The notes under the pieces: model-generated
The model's database searches: none
Told to the model about the DNA's origin: nothing
Seen by the model: the letters and a program-made list of their open reading frames with translations, nothing else
Part shown: piece after piece, positions 32,607 through 45,035 of the stretch
Layout: each line of letters starts with the position of its first letter
Position numbering within the stretch: position 1 is the first letter of the stretch
Made by a program: the position numbers and the translations under genes
Origin: Nannochloropsis salina CCMP1776
Lineage: Eukaryota > Sar > Eustigmatophyceae > Eustigmatales > Monodopsidaceae
Length of the DNA: 64,000 nucleotides
Reading direction: 5' to 3'
Assembly (NCBI GenBank): GCA_004565275.1
Contig: SDOX01000021.1
Span: 429 to 64,428 of the forward strand

Positions 32607-34771
32607 ATGCAAATTCCTTGCGCGTCCACAGTAGGTGCCCTACAAAACCGTGGCATGCGCCATGTGTCGGCGCTTCGCCAGCATGTCAAGGTGTCAACGT
32701 CAGCATATTTTCATCCGAAGTGGGAGGTTGTGAGAAACAGCAGTAGCACTGCTTCTTCACACGCCTCCTCTCTCATATCCAGCGGTGGCAGCAGCGTCGA
32801 TTCAACCATAATTATCAAGAAGCAATTTTTCTTACAAGGTATGTTCATGAATCAATGGTGGAGTTTGGCGCCCTCGTGGCCGTGTTTTTTAATGCAGTGC
32901 CCTTGGTGTCTTACCGCCTACCCCGTCAACCCTTTCGATACACCTGCAAATAGTTCATCCCGACTTCTTTCAGCACCATCCCCGTGAGCAAAATATTAAC
33001 AGTGAGAATCTCAAGGTCCTGAACAATTTTTTTGACACTTCGTCGCAGCGAAGTTCCAGCCTTGCCTCAACTATCAGCCGTCCCTCCGCCGGCACTGGGG
33101 CAAGCCCACGTGACTTGGTATTTTACGTGAAGGCCCGCGCATTACCACCGCGCACGTCTTCTGCGCCAAATTCCATCTCGCTTCCCTCCAGAGTGGTGGT
33201 GCCATTAAATGATCGGGTCTTTCATTCCCTCCACGAGATCCTTTCCAGTCACTGTAAACTGGGAAGCTCCTTGCCTTCTCCCTCGCCCTCCCCAGCGCCT
33301 GCGGGGCCAGACCACCGGTCAAGTACATGGGATCATCTTCACGAGCAAGCATACGATGATTGGAGGTGGGCTTGGCGTCGGCCATCTGCTGAAGATGAAG
33401 ATGAGGGCTGGGCCCCTTTTCTGGACAGGTTTGTGGCCCATCTGCAGCGAAGAGAGACCAAGCGGGGGGGAGGGCAAATTGGCAGGAGAGGGGACGGATT
33501 AGGGACATTACAGGACCGAAAGGAAGCAGCCCAGCACATGGAGGCAACCGGCGCCCGTATTTGCGCGAAATGGGGCTTCGAGAGTGTCCAGCTGCACAGG
33601 TAAGGATGCCTTCAAGATAGGGCCTTGCTATAACCCTACGCGCAGAACGCTTACTGGGGGCATAAATCTTGTGGTAGTCAGTCTCCTTTCTATATTTTAT
33701 CCTTGGAAGGTATGGAGGTTCGCGACGCGGGCCTGGTGCTAATGGTGATAACGGGCTGTGTTCACGGACCACCAGGCACACACCCCTCGCACGGATAGTT
33801 CCCTTCACCCAGAATACTGCCTTAATTTCTTTTTTCCTTCCACTATGTGCAGCGACTGGGCCGCAGAGCACCTAGCCTTGACGCTTTGGCGCCTGGAGGC
33901 AGCCCTGGAGGAGTACGGAAACGACGCCTTCAGGGTGACCCGCTTTGCAGGCTTTGACCTCGTCCTCACCCCCTCCCGCTCTCCCTCCCTCTCTGGGGGC
34001 CATCCGTACCTCCAGAGCTTCGGAGAAGAGGGGATTGTCAAAGCAGCAGCTAAAGAGGGGCGGCTGAATCTGTCCCCGTCGGATACGCCCCTGCACTGGA
34101 TCGAGCTCCTGCGCCAGGTTGGTGTTCAGGACGTGCGGGAGGCAAAGGGGTGGCGGAAGGAAGAAGCGAACCTGGTGGCCGCCTTCCAGTCGTATGTACT
34201 GCCAGATGCACACCTTGAAAGAGGGTGCACCTGTTCCCGCAGCCAGTACATTGCCTGGTTGCAGTCCTTGGGCGGAGGGGGTGAGAGCGGCCTGGGAGGT
34301 AGAAAAGAGAGCATGGAGCTAATACGACCCTGGGAGCACCTGCGGATGCGTGTGGAATCGGACATCCGTCCAAGCGTCTTAGAATGTGGAGTTTTGCAAG
34401 TGGATCATGCCCGTCTCCCCTCGAAACGCGCGGTGCTCGAGCTGGCCGCACGTTTGGGGCCGGCGGCAGCCGAGGCCCGCGCCACCTTTAAGTCCGAGAG
34501 CAGGCTGCTTAGAGAGGTAGAGGCGGTCTGTGTCTCCTCGGCGGGGCTGGGGCTTAAGGGCGTGCGGAAGGAGTCGGGAGTGAGCACTGTGGAGATGGTG
34601 GGGTGTCTGGAGAGGCTGTTGGCCTTGCCCGTCGGGGATCGGACGAGGGAAGGGTTGAAGGGACTGGATGTGGTTGTCGGCAAGACTTACGGAATAACCC
34701 GGGAAGGATCTGTGCTGCTGCCCTGGAACTGGGTGACAAGAGGCGAAACCCGGTGGGAGAGAAGCTGCTAG
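32607..34771 (+). CDS. TCAIM-family mitochondrial protein (DUF4460/DUF4461)
   Basis: Two exons are firm: 32898-33599 and 33853-34771 (phase 2 junction). The first carries IHLQIVHPDFFQHHP followed by ENLKVLNNFFD and then LVFYVKA, matching the J-like HPD segment and the LTFYVRE strand of the animal protein TCAIM. Then comes AYDDWRWAWRR. The last exon ends with VEMVGCLERLLALP and GSVLLPWNW, matching the TCAIM C-terminus (CIPWNW). TCAIM is a mitochondrial matrix protein tied in animals to TCA-cycle enzyme turnover. A probable first exon, 32607-32838, codes a leader with Arg and Ser; its strong donor is phase 1 while the next acceptor needs phase 2, so the join is unresolved. Total is about 620 residues. 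Confidence 0.75.
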
Positions 34772-35029
34772 AAGATAGTGTGCATAATGTGATCCCACAG
34801 ATTGTAATTGCTAGCGCGGAAAAGGAAATGCTGCTCGATCAGAGATGATTTCCGGGCAGTGGTCATTACTTGGAGCACTTCTTTATTATATTTCTTAAAA
34901 GAATATTTAAAAAATCCTTTATTTGTCTCCAAATCATTTCTCGAAATTGTCTGCTGTTCACAATCTACCTACTTGGCATCAATGTATTATCTTCCCGACT
35001 AGTGCGGTTGATTCACGGGTTCGACATCC

Positions 35030-38000
35030 CTAAAATCTCACCTCTTGAAGACCACTGTTTTCATCGACGGCTATTTCCTCCATGACGGGAGGATCAAGCA
35101 CCTCTGCTGCCGATGCAGCTACCGCCGCCTCCCATCTCTCTTGCACCGCTTTGGTACCACGTCCTGTCCAGGCGGCCACCATCTCAGCGCTCACGGCTGG
35201 TTGGTCCAGTGGGCACATGTGCCCGCTGTCAAACATCCGCAAGAAGGTGAAACCCTCCGCAGACCGCACCAATCCTCCTTCGATACCGCCCTCCGTCATC
35301 CAGGCGCTCCTGTTCGTTGCCTGGAAGGCTTTCTGCCCGCTCCACACCAGAGCGTCACTCCAAGCCTCTATCCCCAGGTAATTGCAAATAAAATCGGCGT
35401 CGCCCGCATAATTTAAAACCTGTGTAGATTAGCAAAGAGAAGAAAAAGGTGTAATATTCGCACGTCTCTTCACTGCGTGACAGGAAGCCACATCCTTCTT
35501 CCACGATATATTGTACTTAGAAGTTCAACTTTACCTCTTCGCTTGAAGCCCCCCCCTCTTTCAATCAATCCATCCGACATTTCTTTGTTTCTTGCACTTC
35601 ATTATGCCCACAATTTCCCTAACCCCGACTTCCTCGGTTGCGTGCATTACCTTGACTCCGGATTCAAGCAACGGGATGAGAAGTTTGTCGTAGCTCCGCA
35701 TCATGTCTCCCGAGAACTGCAAATTGACCTTGTCGCTGCAGACTTTCCACCTGGAATTGTCCTTGAACCCTCCTGGAAATGAAGCGCGTAAAGGTTAGTA
35801 TCAGTCGGAGGCCTCTCAAGGGCTTAAGCCATATGTGCAAGTTTTTGCTTTATACAGTTATTCACTCATCTTTTGGAGAGAATCAGCAAACTAAAATAAA
35901 AGTAAGAAAGGACACATAGAATAAGGGGTTGTGGTATAAGGCATGATCGTTTCATCCGAATGGGCAACCAATGAAGATCTCTGGGGAGAGGTGTGGTGAG
36001 GGAAGGGACATACTTTTGCGAACGTGCAGGGCCTCCTGGACGCTCGGCGTGTTCAGCCATTTCTCGACGGGGTGGAAGTCGTAGCAAAGGGGGGGAGTCG
36101 TGCAATTCTTGCGGATGTCATAGACGTTCACCTCCTCTGTACAGGAAAGATATATGGAAAAGGCGAGGAAAGCACGAGTAAGAAACAAGAGCAAGCATTA
36201 ACGACCGTACGAGCTTTGTTAGAATGATCAAAGCAGTCCGCCTGGTTGTGGTTGCGTTGTGAGCCCCTAAAGACAAGCGTCCCTCACTTGTAGACTACAA
36301 TATGGCGGTGGCAAAGGGTCATATAGGACCCTACTTCCCACCCATACTTTACCCAGAGGAAAGTGTTTTAAGATGTTTTGTGTACAGAAAAGCCATGCAA
36401 GCCGACATGCCGTCTCTCCACCCCAGCTCTGGCACGACTTGATGAGAGAGACGCATTGAGGGACGGCTGAAGAGAGGAAAGGGGGGGGGAAATAAATGTA
36501 CGTTGGTGTTCACTCATAGCTCAGCGAGCCATTTAGATTTTCTGTCAAATACCTGAATCTACGACCTCCACATTTTCTGCCGAAATCAGATTGATGCCGT
36601 AGCTATTACTCACAGCGTAGTCTGCGTAGTACTGGTATTGAAGCTCTGGATCTGAAAAGAAAGGCAAATAAGGTCTTAGGTACAGACAGAACCCTTCAAA
36701 CCACCAGGAAAATTTTTGTGGATACCGCTGTAACAACATCACAAACTCAAGGCAGTATTCGTGCACTGAGATAGGTCGAGCACTCAAGATTTCTTGGCTT
36801 CATCCCCAGCAATGTTCTCTCCCGAGCCTCCCTTGAATTTACCAGTCATCCCGTTCCCGATGCCGAGCCCCTGCAGGTTGATTGGGATCGCTTGTCCGCT
36901 GTTTTGGATGTTTGCGACGAAGATTTTATGGGCCACCGCGGGAACGAAATGCCCACCTGTATAGGCGGCGTTCGAGGACGAGGAGAGGAACGGTAAGATG
37001 GTACAAACCATGACCAAAGTCACAAAACCAGAGCCGCCTATGGATCCGACATGATAGCATATGGATACGCGTACCGTAGCTCTCTCCAAAGACGTAGAAG
37101 TCATTCTTTATGTACTGCGGGTTAGCGGTCAGGAATGACTGAAGGAAATGATACAGGTCTTCCGCTACTTCGTCCTCCGTATCTGTGACGTTGTCTCCCG
37201 GACCGTCGTAGGAAAACCCCACCCCAGCAGGTTGATCGATCCAAAGCATGTTTGCCTGGCGAATGCGATGAATTTGAGGGAGAGGGTGAGAGAGGAACGG
37301 GTCTTCAAAGAAGGGTATAGAGGTTAGGCCTTAGGTATGGAAATTGTCACCCTCTTGGTACTCCTCCAGACGTCTTCGCATTACATGATTTGTCCAGGAA
37401 TAAGGATTCAATGTGGTGTCCTTCCCGTCGTCGTTTACGGTGCATGGCCCATTTTCGTACAAGAGGGCAAGGATGGAAGAGCAGCCTGTGGGATCGAGCA
37501 TGAAAAGTATGCATGAGGCCCACAAAAGGAATGAGTGAGACGAAAGAGATCCGTGACCTCGTACCTGGTCCACCTGTGAGCCATATGATTAACGGATCTG
37601 TCTCTGGGGTCGCTCTGGACTCGAAAAACCAGTAAAAGTCTACATATATGATCACAAGGAAAAAAATAAGCGCCCTTAAGGATGATTCCAAATCAGATTT
37701 CCTTCCATGGGTAGCTTTCAATGGAAGTGTATTATGATCATCTCATGAATTTCTCGTCTTCTCCCTTTGCGATCCATTACACCTCGTAAGCCCCATCCTG
37801 CGCGCCCCTCAAATCGACGTACAATTTTTGTCCTTACTCCCCGAAATTTTGAAGTAACCAGCTTGAGAGTTGACATCTGGGTCGCACAACTTTGTCTCAA
37901 CTGTAGAAGTTTCGACAACGAAAAAATAAATGTCAAAAAGAGCGTTCTCGACTATATACATTGACTGGTCCATGAACTTCCTCAATATCCTCATTGAGGT

Positions 38001-38307
38001 TTCGTCTCATTTTGCCCACCGCATTACACCCAAAACTTCCCCAGTTCAACATGTAGAATCTAAAATACAGTTCATGTATCATATTCTATTCAGTTTTGGG
38101 ACCAAGCCCTACTCACTTACCGTCCTGTCCAGCCAATTCCCCTATAAAAGCCTTGTCTTCCCACACCCAACCCCTAGTAGGGAAAAAAGCTTGCCAAGGC
38201 CTCCCATTCCTCTCTATAGCAGCAGAAGAAATCACAACTGAAGCCCCCAGAAGCAGAAAAAGGAGGACTAAATGTTCCCATGCAGAAACACGTGTCTGGT
38301 CTACCAT
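35030..38307 (-). CDS. Serine carboxypeptidase (S10), copy A, 484 residues, 10 exons
   Basis: The exons are 38121-38307, 37838-37900, 37565-37639, 37385-37485, 37075-37255, 36843-36956, 36553-36651, 36014-36136, 35651-35772 and 35030-35419; all phases close. It removes C-terminal residues from peptides, normally in vacuole or secretory space. The leader has a hydrophobic core ([17 protein letters not shown]). Family blocks in order: [39 protein letters not shown] (oxyanion hole), [28 protein letters not shown] with the nucleophile Ser, GIGNGMTDP, the catalytic Asp in [15 protein letters not shown], and His in [11 protein letters not shown]. The C-terminal 50 residues (after LDQP) are an extra acidic helix. 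It lies in tandem behind copy B. Confidence 0.93.
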
Positions 38308-38861
38308 TGAAACTCACGCCACGGCCACAAAGGGCGCAGGACGGGTGGGGATGGGCGCAGTAGCCCCTCCTGCCAGTGAGTTGCCACTTTCTCAGTTCCC
38401 GAGTGTCAGAGGCGCCTGTAATGAGCCCAAAATACGATTTGAATTCATGAATGTTTTTTTACAAGGGTCATAACAACATTTACACGGTGCGTGGTGCAAG
38501 TATCCGTCCACTCTGCAGGACTTTCCGTTAAATATGCCGCTCGAGCGCTTGGAATGCCTCCCCCGGGCGGATCGGAGAGCCAGTCTTTGGCCGGAGAAGG
38601 ATCCGGCGGAAAAAAATCAGACTGGCACGAGGAACAATTTATCTTTCATACAACAATAAAGAGTGACTTTTGGGGGCATGACATCAATTTGTCGCCGTCC
38701 TTTCGATTCTTTGTTATGCAACTCTCCTTCAAACATTCAAGTTCAAGGAGGAAGCGACAGTCCGCTTGTCCCGAGATTTGGCGATGGCGTCGTGCTTCTT
38801 ACTCGATTCCTGCCTATGAGGGCTCATTCTTTGTAGAATACTGTAATTCTCCAATAAATGT
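38308..38861. promoter_or_regulatory. Spacer between tandem carboxypeptidase genes
   Basis: 554 bp from the copy B stop codon to the copy A start codon, so it holds the B terminator region and the A promoter. The motif cattTATTgg just after the copy B stop (minus strand) is a possible polyadenylation signal. Nothing else is seen. Confidence 0.45.
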
Positions 38862-41800
38862 TCAGACAAAAGCTTGCTGGTGCGTGAAGGTGTTCGCCAG
38901 AGCAAGGGCAGCTTTGGGCTGTGACAAATGTGGAAAAAATGGTGTAGAATTATGAGAGACGGTTTACTGGACTCGGATAATTATGCCGACAGACGGACTT
39001 CGCTTCTGTCTTTCCGACCTTCCTCCCCAGGGTATGTGTACCTGATCCATAGGTACCATGTGCCCGCTTCAATGCATGCATTTGTGTTTTTATGTGTGGA
39101 AATTGACGGGACGAAGTATTATTGGTAAGACGGAATGTAAACACAAGCGACGGGAACGTATCATATCAGCGTCCACCGTTATAGGGTCTTTGCATCCCGT
39201 AGACGTGTGCCGGTGAAAGCCACTTCTCCAAGCTCATATACATCAAAACTTACGCGCCGTACACCCGCAGGAAAGTAAAGCCCTTGGCCGTGCGCACCAT
39301 CCCCGCCTCCACACCATCGCTAAGCTTCCACGGCATGTCTTCTGCTACGAGGAATTCATCTTGCCCTGTCCATTCCAAGGCTCGCGTCCACGCTTCGTTG
39401 CCATACCTACGTGAAAAGGGAATAAAACCACAGAGGAGCGCGTGAGTATGGTTGAATTATTGTTAATTAGGATGTGGCTTGCGGCCATCACGTTTCCGCC
39501 GCCCCTTCATCAGAACTCCCCCCTTCGGTATCCCATCAAAGTGACCGTACCAGTTGCAGATAAAGTCAGCGTCGCCAGCATAGATAAGAACGGCCACTCC
39601 ATTATCCAAGAGGGGCACGAGCTTGTCTTGCATGTTCTGAGTCGAGTAAGAAGGGAGAAGATACAGGATAATAAGTGCATAAGCGAGGACTACATTACGG
39701 AGACGGTCGCGGGTCTCAGGGGGAGAGCGAAACGAAAGAAAAGAATGTGGTTTGAGAAAAAGGGCTTAGCTATCTTGACCAAGGAGATATGGAGAATCGA
39801 GGCCATGAAAGACACAGAGGATATCTCCGGGTAAGCCGCCGCACGATAGAATAGGCATAAGGGAGGAAAATAAAATAATTGTGGGCGAAAAAAAAGATCG
39901 ATGGAAGAGAGAATGACAAATGCCCAAAATAAATGCACTGGGACTGAGCAGACCTTACCTTCATGAAATCAGCGCGGAAATCCTTGTTTACCTGTATCGT
40001 GGCGTCCAGACGAAACGAAAGAAAAGCTCAATGACTCTTCTTGCCAGGCGGTCTCAACTACATCGCCGTAAGGCTTCTGACTCGGAAATATCTCATCGGA
40101 GGGAATGCAAATCTATTCTACAAATAATACATCTATTGTTTGGAATGAGAAGCCCGTCTTACCTCCATATTGCAGCTCTGCCATGTTCCGGCACTGGGAG
40201 AAACGCCCAGGGCACAGAGAATCTGAGCAAGAGCCAAAATAGTTGTGAAGATTCGTTTCCATCATTTATTACTGCTTCATTTTCATCATCCATCCTTCCA
40301 TGTATGCTCAACTCCAAAACAAATATCATTCCCATGGACGATTACGACTCAAATATTACTGATAATATGGTTTCTAGCTCCCCACAGATCTCTTGCAGTC
40401 GAGCCATCTATCGCTACAACTTACCTCAGGGTTCTGGAGGAAAGTCTCGACGCGACTGAAATCGTAGCACAGGCCCGGCACTTCACAAGGGATTCGAATG
40501 TCATACACATTCAAACCTAGGGGGCAGAGAGAGGCATGCAAGGAGGATGAGGGTATACAAGGCTTGGAAGAAGGGGCAAAGGACACACAAGACTGAGAGG
40601 AGCGGAGAGCAACTAGTTTGTGCAGGCTTCTTACAGCGGCTCTACAGAACTTGCTCTTCATCCTGAACTCTCCTTCCTCTTCTCTCCGGCCCTCTTTTTC
40701 TCTTCCCTTCCTCGCAATTCAATAGAGTCACGTACCAGTTTCGACATACTTGCTCTCGATCGCTGCGTTGCAGTAGACTTGGGCGACAGAGCAGGCAAAG
40801 TCCTCTCCTCCATTATGCTGGCACCTGCAATCGACGGGGGAGGGAAAGAGGAAGTCATGGGGAGAAGCAGCAGAGGGTTGGGAAAAAATAGTCGTCTCTG
40901 CCCACAGAGAGGACCGTTGTATGATTTTGGCGGCAACGATATTCTTCGGAGCCGCAATGGGAGCGCGTTGAGGAGTGGGGGGGATAAGGCGGGGACGGAC
41001 GTACCGGTGAATGAGGTGGAGGCAAGTGGGCACGGCGTCCTGCATGTCGTTAAATGTTTCCTCGTCTACAGCCTGGGGAGTCAGAGGCCGACCAATAAAT
41101 GAGATTAAAGAGGGCATTTTGTGGCACTTCTTTTTGTATAGCGATGTCTGGGCTCTGTAGGCACATGAGTTTCCTTCCTCCCATCTTCTTACCTGAATGC
41201 CGTATGAGTTGTTGTAGCTCATCTGAGGGTAATAAGCATACTGGATCTCGGGATCAGTCAGCCCGTTTCCGATGCCAATACCCTATAGGAGTACAGTATA
41301 GAGGGAAAGAAGCAAAGGAAGCATGAGCGACGTGTAGATAGAAAAGCGCGTTTGGTCGTGGTTCTGCCTGATTGACCACGAAGAGGAAGCGGAGCAAGTG
41401 GCTGCCGACAAGACAGGAAAGGCGGATGCACTACGAGTAGACACGCGGGCCTTCATCCATTCCAATCTGTTTCCTCTTCATTTTCAAAGTCGAAAGATTA
41501 TTTTTAAAAAAATCCTCACGAGACAAAACCAGAGACACAGACATATGCAAAGGTCCTCGCCCAAGGTACCTGCAAGTTGATATAGACGTCTCCCTGAGCC
41601 AGATCCTGGTTGCCTTCCCAAACACGATGCCCGGCTGCCGGCGCGTAATGCCCTGTGATATAATAAAGAGGAACCGAATAAGCTCAATAATGATGCAAGA
41701 TCATGCCGAGACTATCAGCCCGGAGACCCTCGCGACCCCTTCCCCGCCCTGTACTCCAGCTTCCCCACTCACTCACCCCCGTAGCTCTCCCCAAAAATGT

Positions 41801-43056
41801 AAAAAGCCAGCTCTCGGTACTTCTCATTCGCCTTGAAAAAGGCTTGAAGGAACTGGTACAGGTCCTCCCCTACCCCCTCCTCTCCGTCCACGTAGTCAGC
41901 CCTTTCGCCGTAACTGAAGCCGACTCCTGAAAAAAGACCGCGGGGGAGGCATTGCTTTATAATAATAATAGAACAATGACAATAATGGAAATAATTGTTC
42001 GCATCATATCGCACATAATTCCCCTGTCTTCCACGCAATCGACCCCCAGCTGCCCTCCCGACCACCCCTCCTCTCTTCCTTTCGCCCTCCCTGCGCACCG
42101 ACGGGCTGGTCGATCCAAAGAATGTTGGCATTGCTGTTCCAACTGTCAGGATTCAAAACCGTCCCGTTGCCCCATTCGTTCACATAACACGGTCCATTTT
42201 CCACAAAGAGGGCGAGGATGGAAGAGCAGCCCTGTACAAGAAAGCAAGCACACGGACGAGGAGGATTTCGAGATCGCACTTGAGCTGCCTGGTGGTTGAT
42301 AAGTCAAGGCCGTCACCCTCCCCTGACTGTTGTTCGTGATCAAAACCCTTTAAACGGCCTCATAATAGCCCCTCCACCTACACCAGTCCCCACTCCCCTC
42401 CCACCCACCGGTCCCCCGGTCAGCCACACGATCAGCGGGTCCGAGCGGGGGTCGGCCCGGCTCTCAAAGAGCCAGTAAAAGTCTACAGGAAGGGGGCACG
42501 AGGATTGTGACGGACAGAAAAATAATCAGTACCTTTTCTCGCCAGACATGCGCATTTTTCCTTCCTACTTTTCCCTTTCTTGCGTCACCCTAAGACGTAC
42601 AGGCGGCGTCCCTGGTGCCTGTGATGTTGAAATATCCCGAGACGCTCTCCACGGATGGATCGCATAGCTCGCTCGAGACTGCGGGGTCGGAGCAAAGAGA
42701 TAAAGGATGGAAATGTGTTCTGCATGAGGGTACTTCTGGTGCATGTACAATGACGGACAAGAGGATGCAAATAATGAGTCAGGTGCATGTCTTGCACTCC
42801 TACCGGCATTAGACGAGAGCACTCCCTGATAATGGTGCCCCCCTGGCGTGCTCCACGCGTGCGTCGTCGCTTTTACAGTGCTAGCTCCGGGGAGGGTGGC
42901 CGAGTCTGTATAATTTGTACGAGCGATGCATTATTGTACGTCGGACTGTAGAAAGACTAGTATGCGCTTTTTGAGTTACAGACCTGTCTGCGTCGAAAAC
43001 CCAAGGAGGGCCAATAATGCCACGCGTACTGCAGCGGATAAAAACATGACGTTCAT
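38862..43056 (-). CDS. Serine carboxypeptidase (S10), copy B, 481 residues, 17 exons
   Basis: The exons are 42984-43056, 42804-42905, 42601-42678, 42409-42482, 42099-42231, 41777-41926, 41570-41652, 41193-41282, 41005-41072, 40736-40824, 40425-40516, 40163-40222, 39959-39991, 39551-39636, 39254-39406, 39042-39066 and 38862-38918; all are GT-AG and in phase, two exons being only 25 and 33 bp. The signal peptide is [20 protein letters not shown]. Blocks: [59 protein letters not shown] (nucleophile), [24 protein letters not shown] (Asp) and [13 protein letters not shown] (His). Almost the same length as copy A, it also has a shorter C-terminus matching other S10 enzymes. A TTATATA box (43068-43074) lies only 12 bp before the Met, so Met4 may be the true start. 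Confidence 0.93.
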
Positions 43057-43775
43057 ATCGATGTTGCTTATATATGCCTGCAATTGTGGAGGAGCGGATG
43101 CGAAATTAAAAATTACGCTGCGTCAAACATCATGTTGCCGCCTGTTCTTTTTCAAAACATATGCTATTGTTAGCAGAAGACGGTCATCCTAGTGAAGCTG
43201 TTTTCTATATCCAAACCAGCGTCAATCTCCAATGACATAAATACTACCTTCTTTTCTTTGAATGAAGGACGAGCCCGGGCGCGAAAGCAAGCGAAAGTCG
43301 GCGGTGGTATGCGCCGTGTCCTTGACCCCGCGAGTGTACTAAAATGGTCCGCTCGCTGCATGGACTGGACGCAGTCGGCGATGGAGGACTCCGAAGGCGG
43401 ACAGCTAGGAACGCCGTGATCAATAATGCGCGGCATGCATGTGAATAATACGTACAAACTTATGTTGCGATTTATCTGTGGGAAAGTTGTTTACCTGGCA
43501 TTGTATTCATCACATTTTTTCTAAAGCCGTGTAATATGTTGCGTGCCCGTCGCTTTTTTGAAGTTCTTTAACCTCCCCTGGAATTAATTTCCTTTGTGCC
43601 ATGTTTACCGTGCACCATATGCTTTTGCAACGCAAGAGGTACTGCGTCACCAATTCCGAACACGATAGTCCACTTTGACATTCGACGATGGGCCACGTCA
43701 CTGACGAGGCAAAGGTGGTCGTATAGCGATTTTTATTTCCCAACTTATAAGCATAATTCCGTTTACATTTCATAG
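43057..43775. promoter_or_regulatory. Divergent intergenic region, carboxypeptidase B and Sec14-like gene
   Basis: About 720 bp separates two start codons. A TATA-like box (TATATAA read on the minus strand, 43068-43074) faces carboxypeptidase B. The minus-strand open frame at 43510-43791 has no family signature. Confidence 0.45.
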
Positions 43776-45035
43776 ATGTTGGACAACACATTTGAGCATA
43801 AGATGTACAAAATTACACACCCAGCGACCAGAGACTCGCTCGACTCTACAGCTTTACGTCCCAGGTGCCTTCCTCGGCTGCGCGTCAGTTGCTGGTCTGT
43901 ACCAAGCAAGGCGACGTCAGATCCAACACCCACTGGCCTGTACAACAATGACTACAGTGAAAATACCACATTCTTTCCCTTCAATTTGTCTTTAATCAAC
44001 CTTTCTAGCTTTGGATGGGGGAATAATGGGTGCTATGATTCTGAAGACGATGAAGATATTTCTGAGTATTTACTGGAGGAAGTCAATGGAGACTTTCCAA
44101 GGGCTCGGAGACGACATTGCGCCACACTTCGATGGCGTACTTATCACCAGATCGATCGTATTCTCGACGGAGGGATGACTCCAAGTCCATTGGAGTTCGG
44201 ACATATATTGGGGTTGTGGCCTCGCTGGCTGCAGGGGCGAACTATCGACGGAGACCTGGTGATGTATGAGGAGCTTGGAAAAGTTACTGGGGCAAAGTTG
44301 AGGGCAGCGCGCCTGAGTCCAGCAGTCTTGGCCCGTCATATGGCGCTAATATGTGAGTATATCATCCGCTGTGTAGACATATACGAGGCCGCTTCGGACA
44401 ATTGCAAAGATAAACATCTCGAAGATAGTATCGGAACGCAGCATATTGAAGACGAATCAGAGAAGCAGGGGCCGCCACATGACGTGAAGCATGTCAAAAT
44501 TTACTCTCAAGCAGGCCGAAACAACTGGCACGACACTTACACCGAATTTCCTCCCCGGCCGCGCCTGACCCTGATAATTTCGATGGCAGGCATATCATCG
44601 GCTTCTTTCTTCGCCGACATAGCCGTCCGCAGAGCTGTGCGGGTGTGGGGGCACATCCTGGCGGCCCATTATCCAGGACTCGTGCACCGGATCCTCCTGG
44701 TCAATGTGCCGGTGTGGTTACCACGTGCCCCAATGAGCCTTTTCAAGCCGTTGGGTCTTTTCCCACAAGTGTGGAAGAAGAAGATGTGGCTCGTTCTTCC
44801 CCGCGGATCCAAAAACACACCGAAGCGCTTAGAGCGTAGCCATCGGGCCCTTCCAGCCTGGACGGGACCCTCTCCTTCCACCCGTGTCCTGCATGGTCTC
44901 GATGAGATTGTCGACCCCCGGGTCCTCTCTGCGAAAGTGTGTCCGGGAGATGGCTTGAACGAAGATGCTCCCATAAATTCTCAGGAGTGGGGCCTCCTGC
45001 AGCACATCATTTATGCAAATCACAGACCGGAATGA
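43776..45035 (+). CDS. Sec14/CRAL-TRIO lipid-binding protein, 419 residues
   Basis: This is a single exon. A CRAL-TRIO N-like helical segment (about residues 105-160) precedes the lipid-binding fold: MYEELGKVTGAKLRAARLSP is the early strand and helix, RLTLIISMAGISSASFF the central strand (usually I.D..G), and HYPGLVHRILLVNVPVWL the classical Sec14 signature strand, where yeast has YPERMGKFYIINAP. The N-terminal 100 residues are unstructured, with an acidic run (YDSEDDEDISEYLLEE). Proteins of this family move phosphatidylinositol, sterols or tocopherol between membranes; the ligand is not predictable. The start at 43776 has alternatives a few codons on. It diverges from carboxypeptidase B. Confidence 0.8.
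   Translation: MLDNTFEHKMYKITHPATRDSLDSTALRPRCLPRLRVSCWSVPSKATSDPTPTGLYNNDYSENTTFFPFNLSLINLSSFGWGNNGCYDSEDDEDISEYLLEEVNGDFPRARRRHCATLRWRTYHQIDRILDGGMTPSPLEFGHILGLWPRWLQGRTIDGDLVMYEELGKVTGAKLRAARLSPAVLARHMALICEYIIRCVDIYEAASDNCKDKHLEDSIGTQHIEDESEKQGPPHDVKHVKIYSQAGRNNWHDTYTEFPPRPRLTLIISMAGISSASFFADIAVRRAVRVWGHILAAHYPGLVHRILLVNVPVWLPRAPMSLFKPLGLFPQVWKKKMWLVLPRGSKNTPKRLERSHRALPAWTGPSPSTRVLHGLDEIVDPRVLSAKVCPGDGLNEDAPINSQEWGLLQHIIYANHRPE

Noticed and set aside
33074-33871. 265-codon open frame on the minus strand
   Set aside because: It is antisense to the TCAIM-family exon, which aligns to a known family; treated as a shadow.
35008-35040. T-arm-like string gggttcgacatccc
   Set aside because: Only a three-pair stem and no matching acceptor, D-arm or anticodon arm upstream, so not a tRNA gene.
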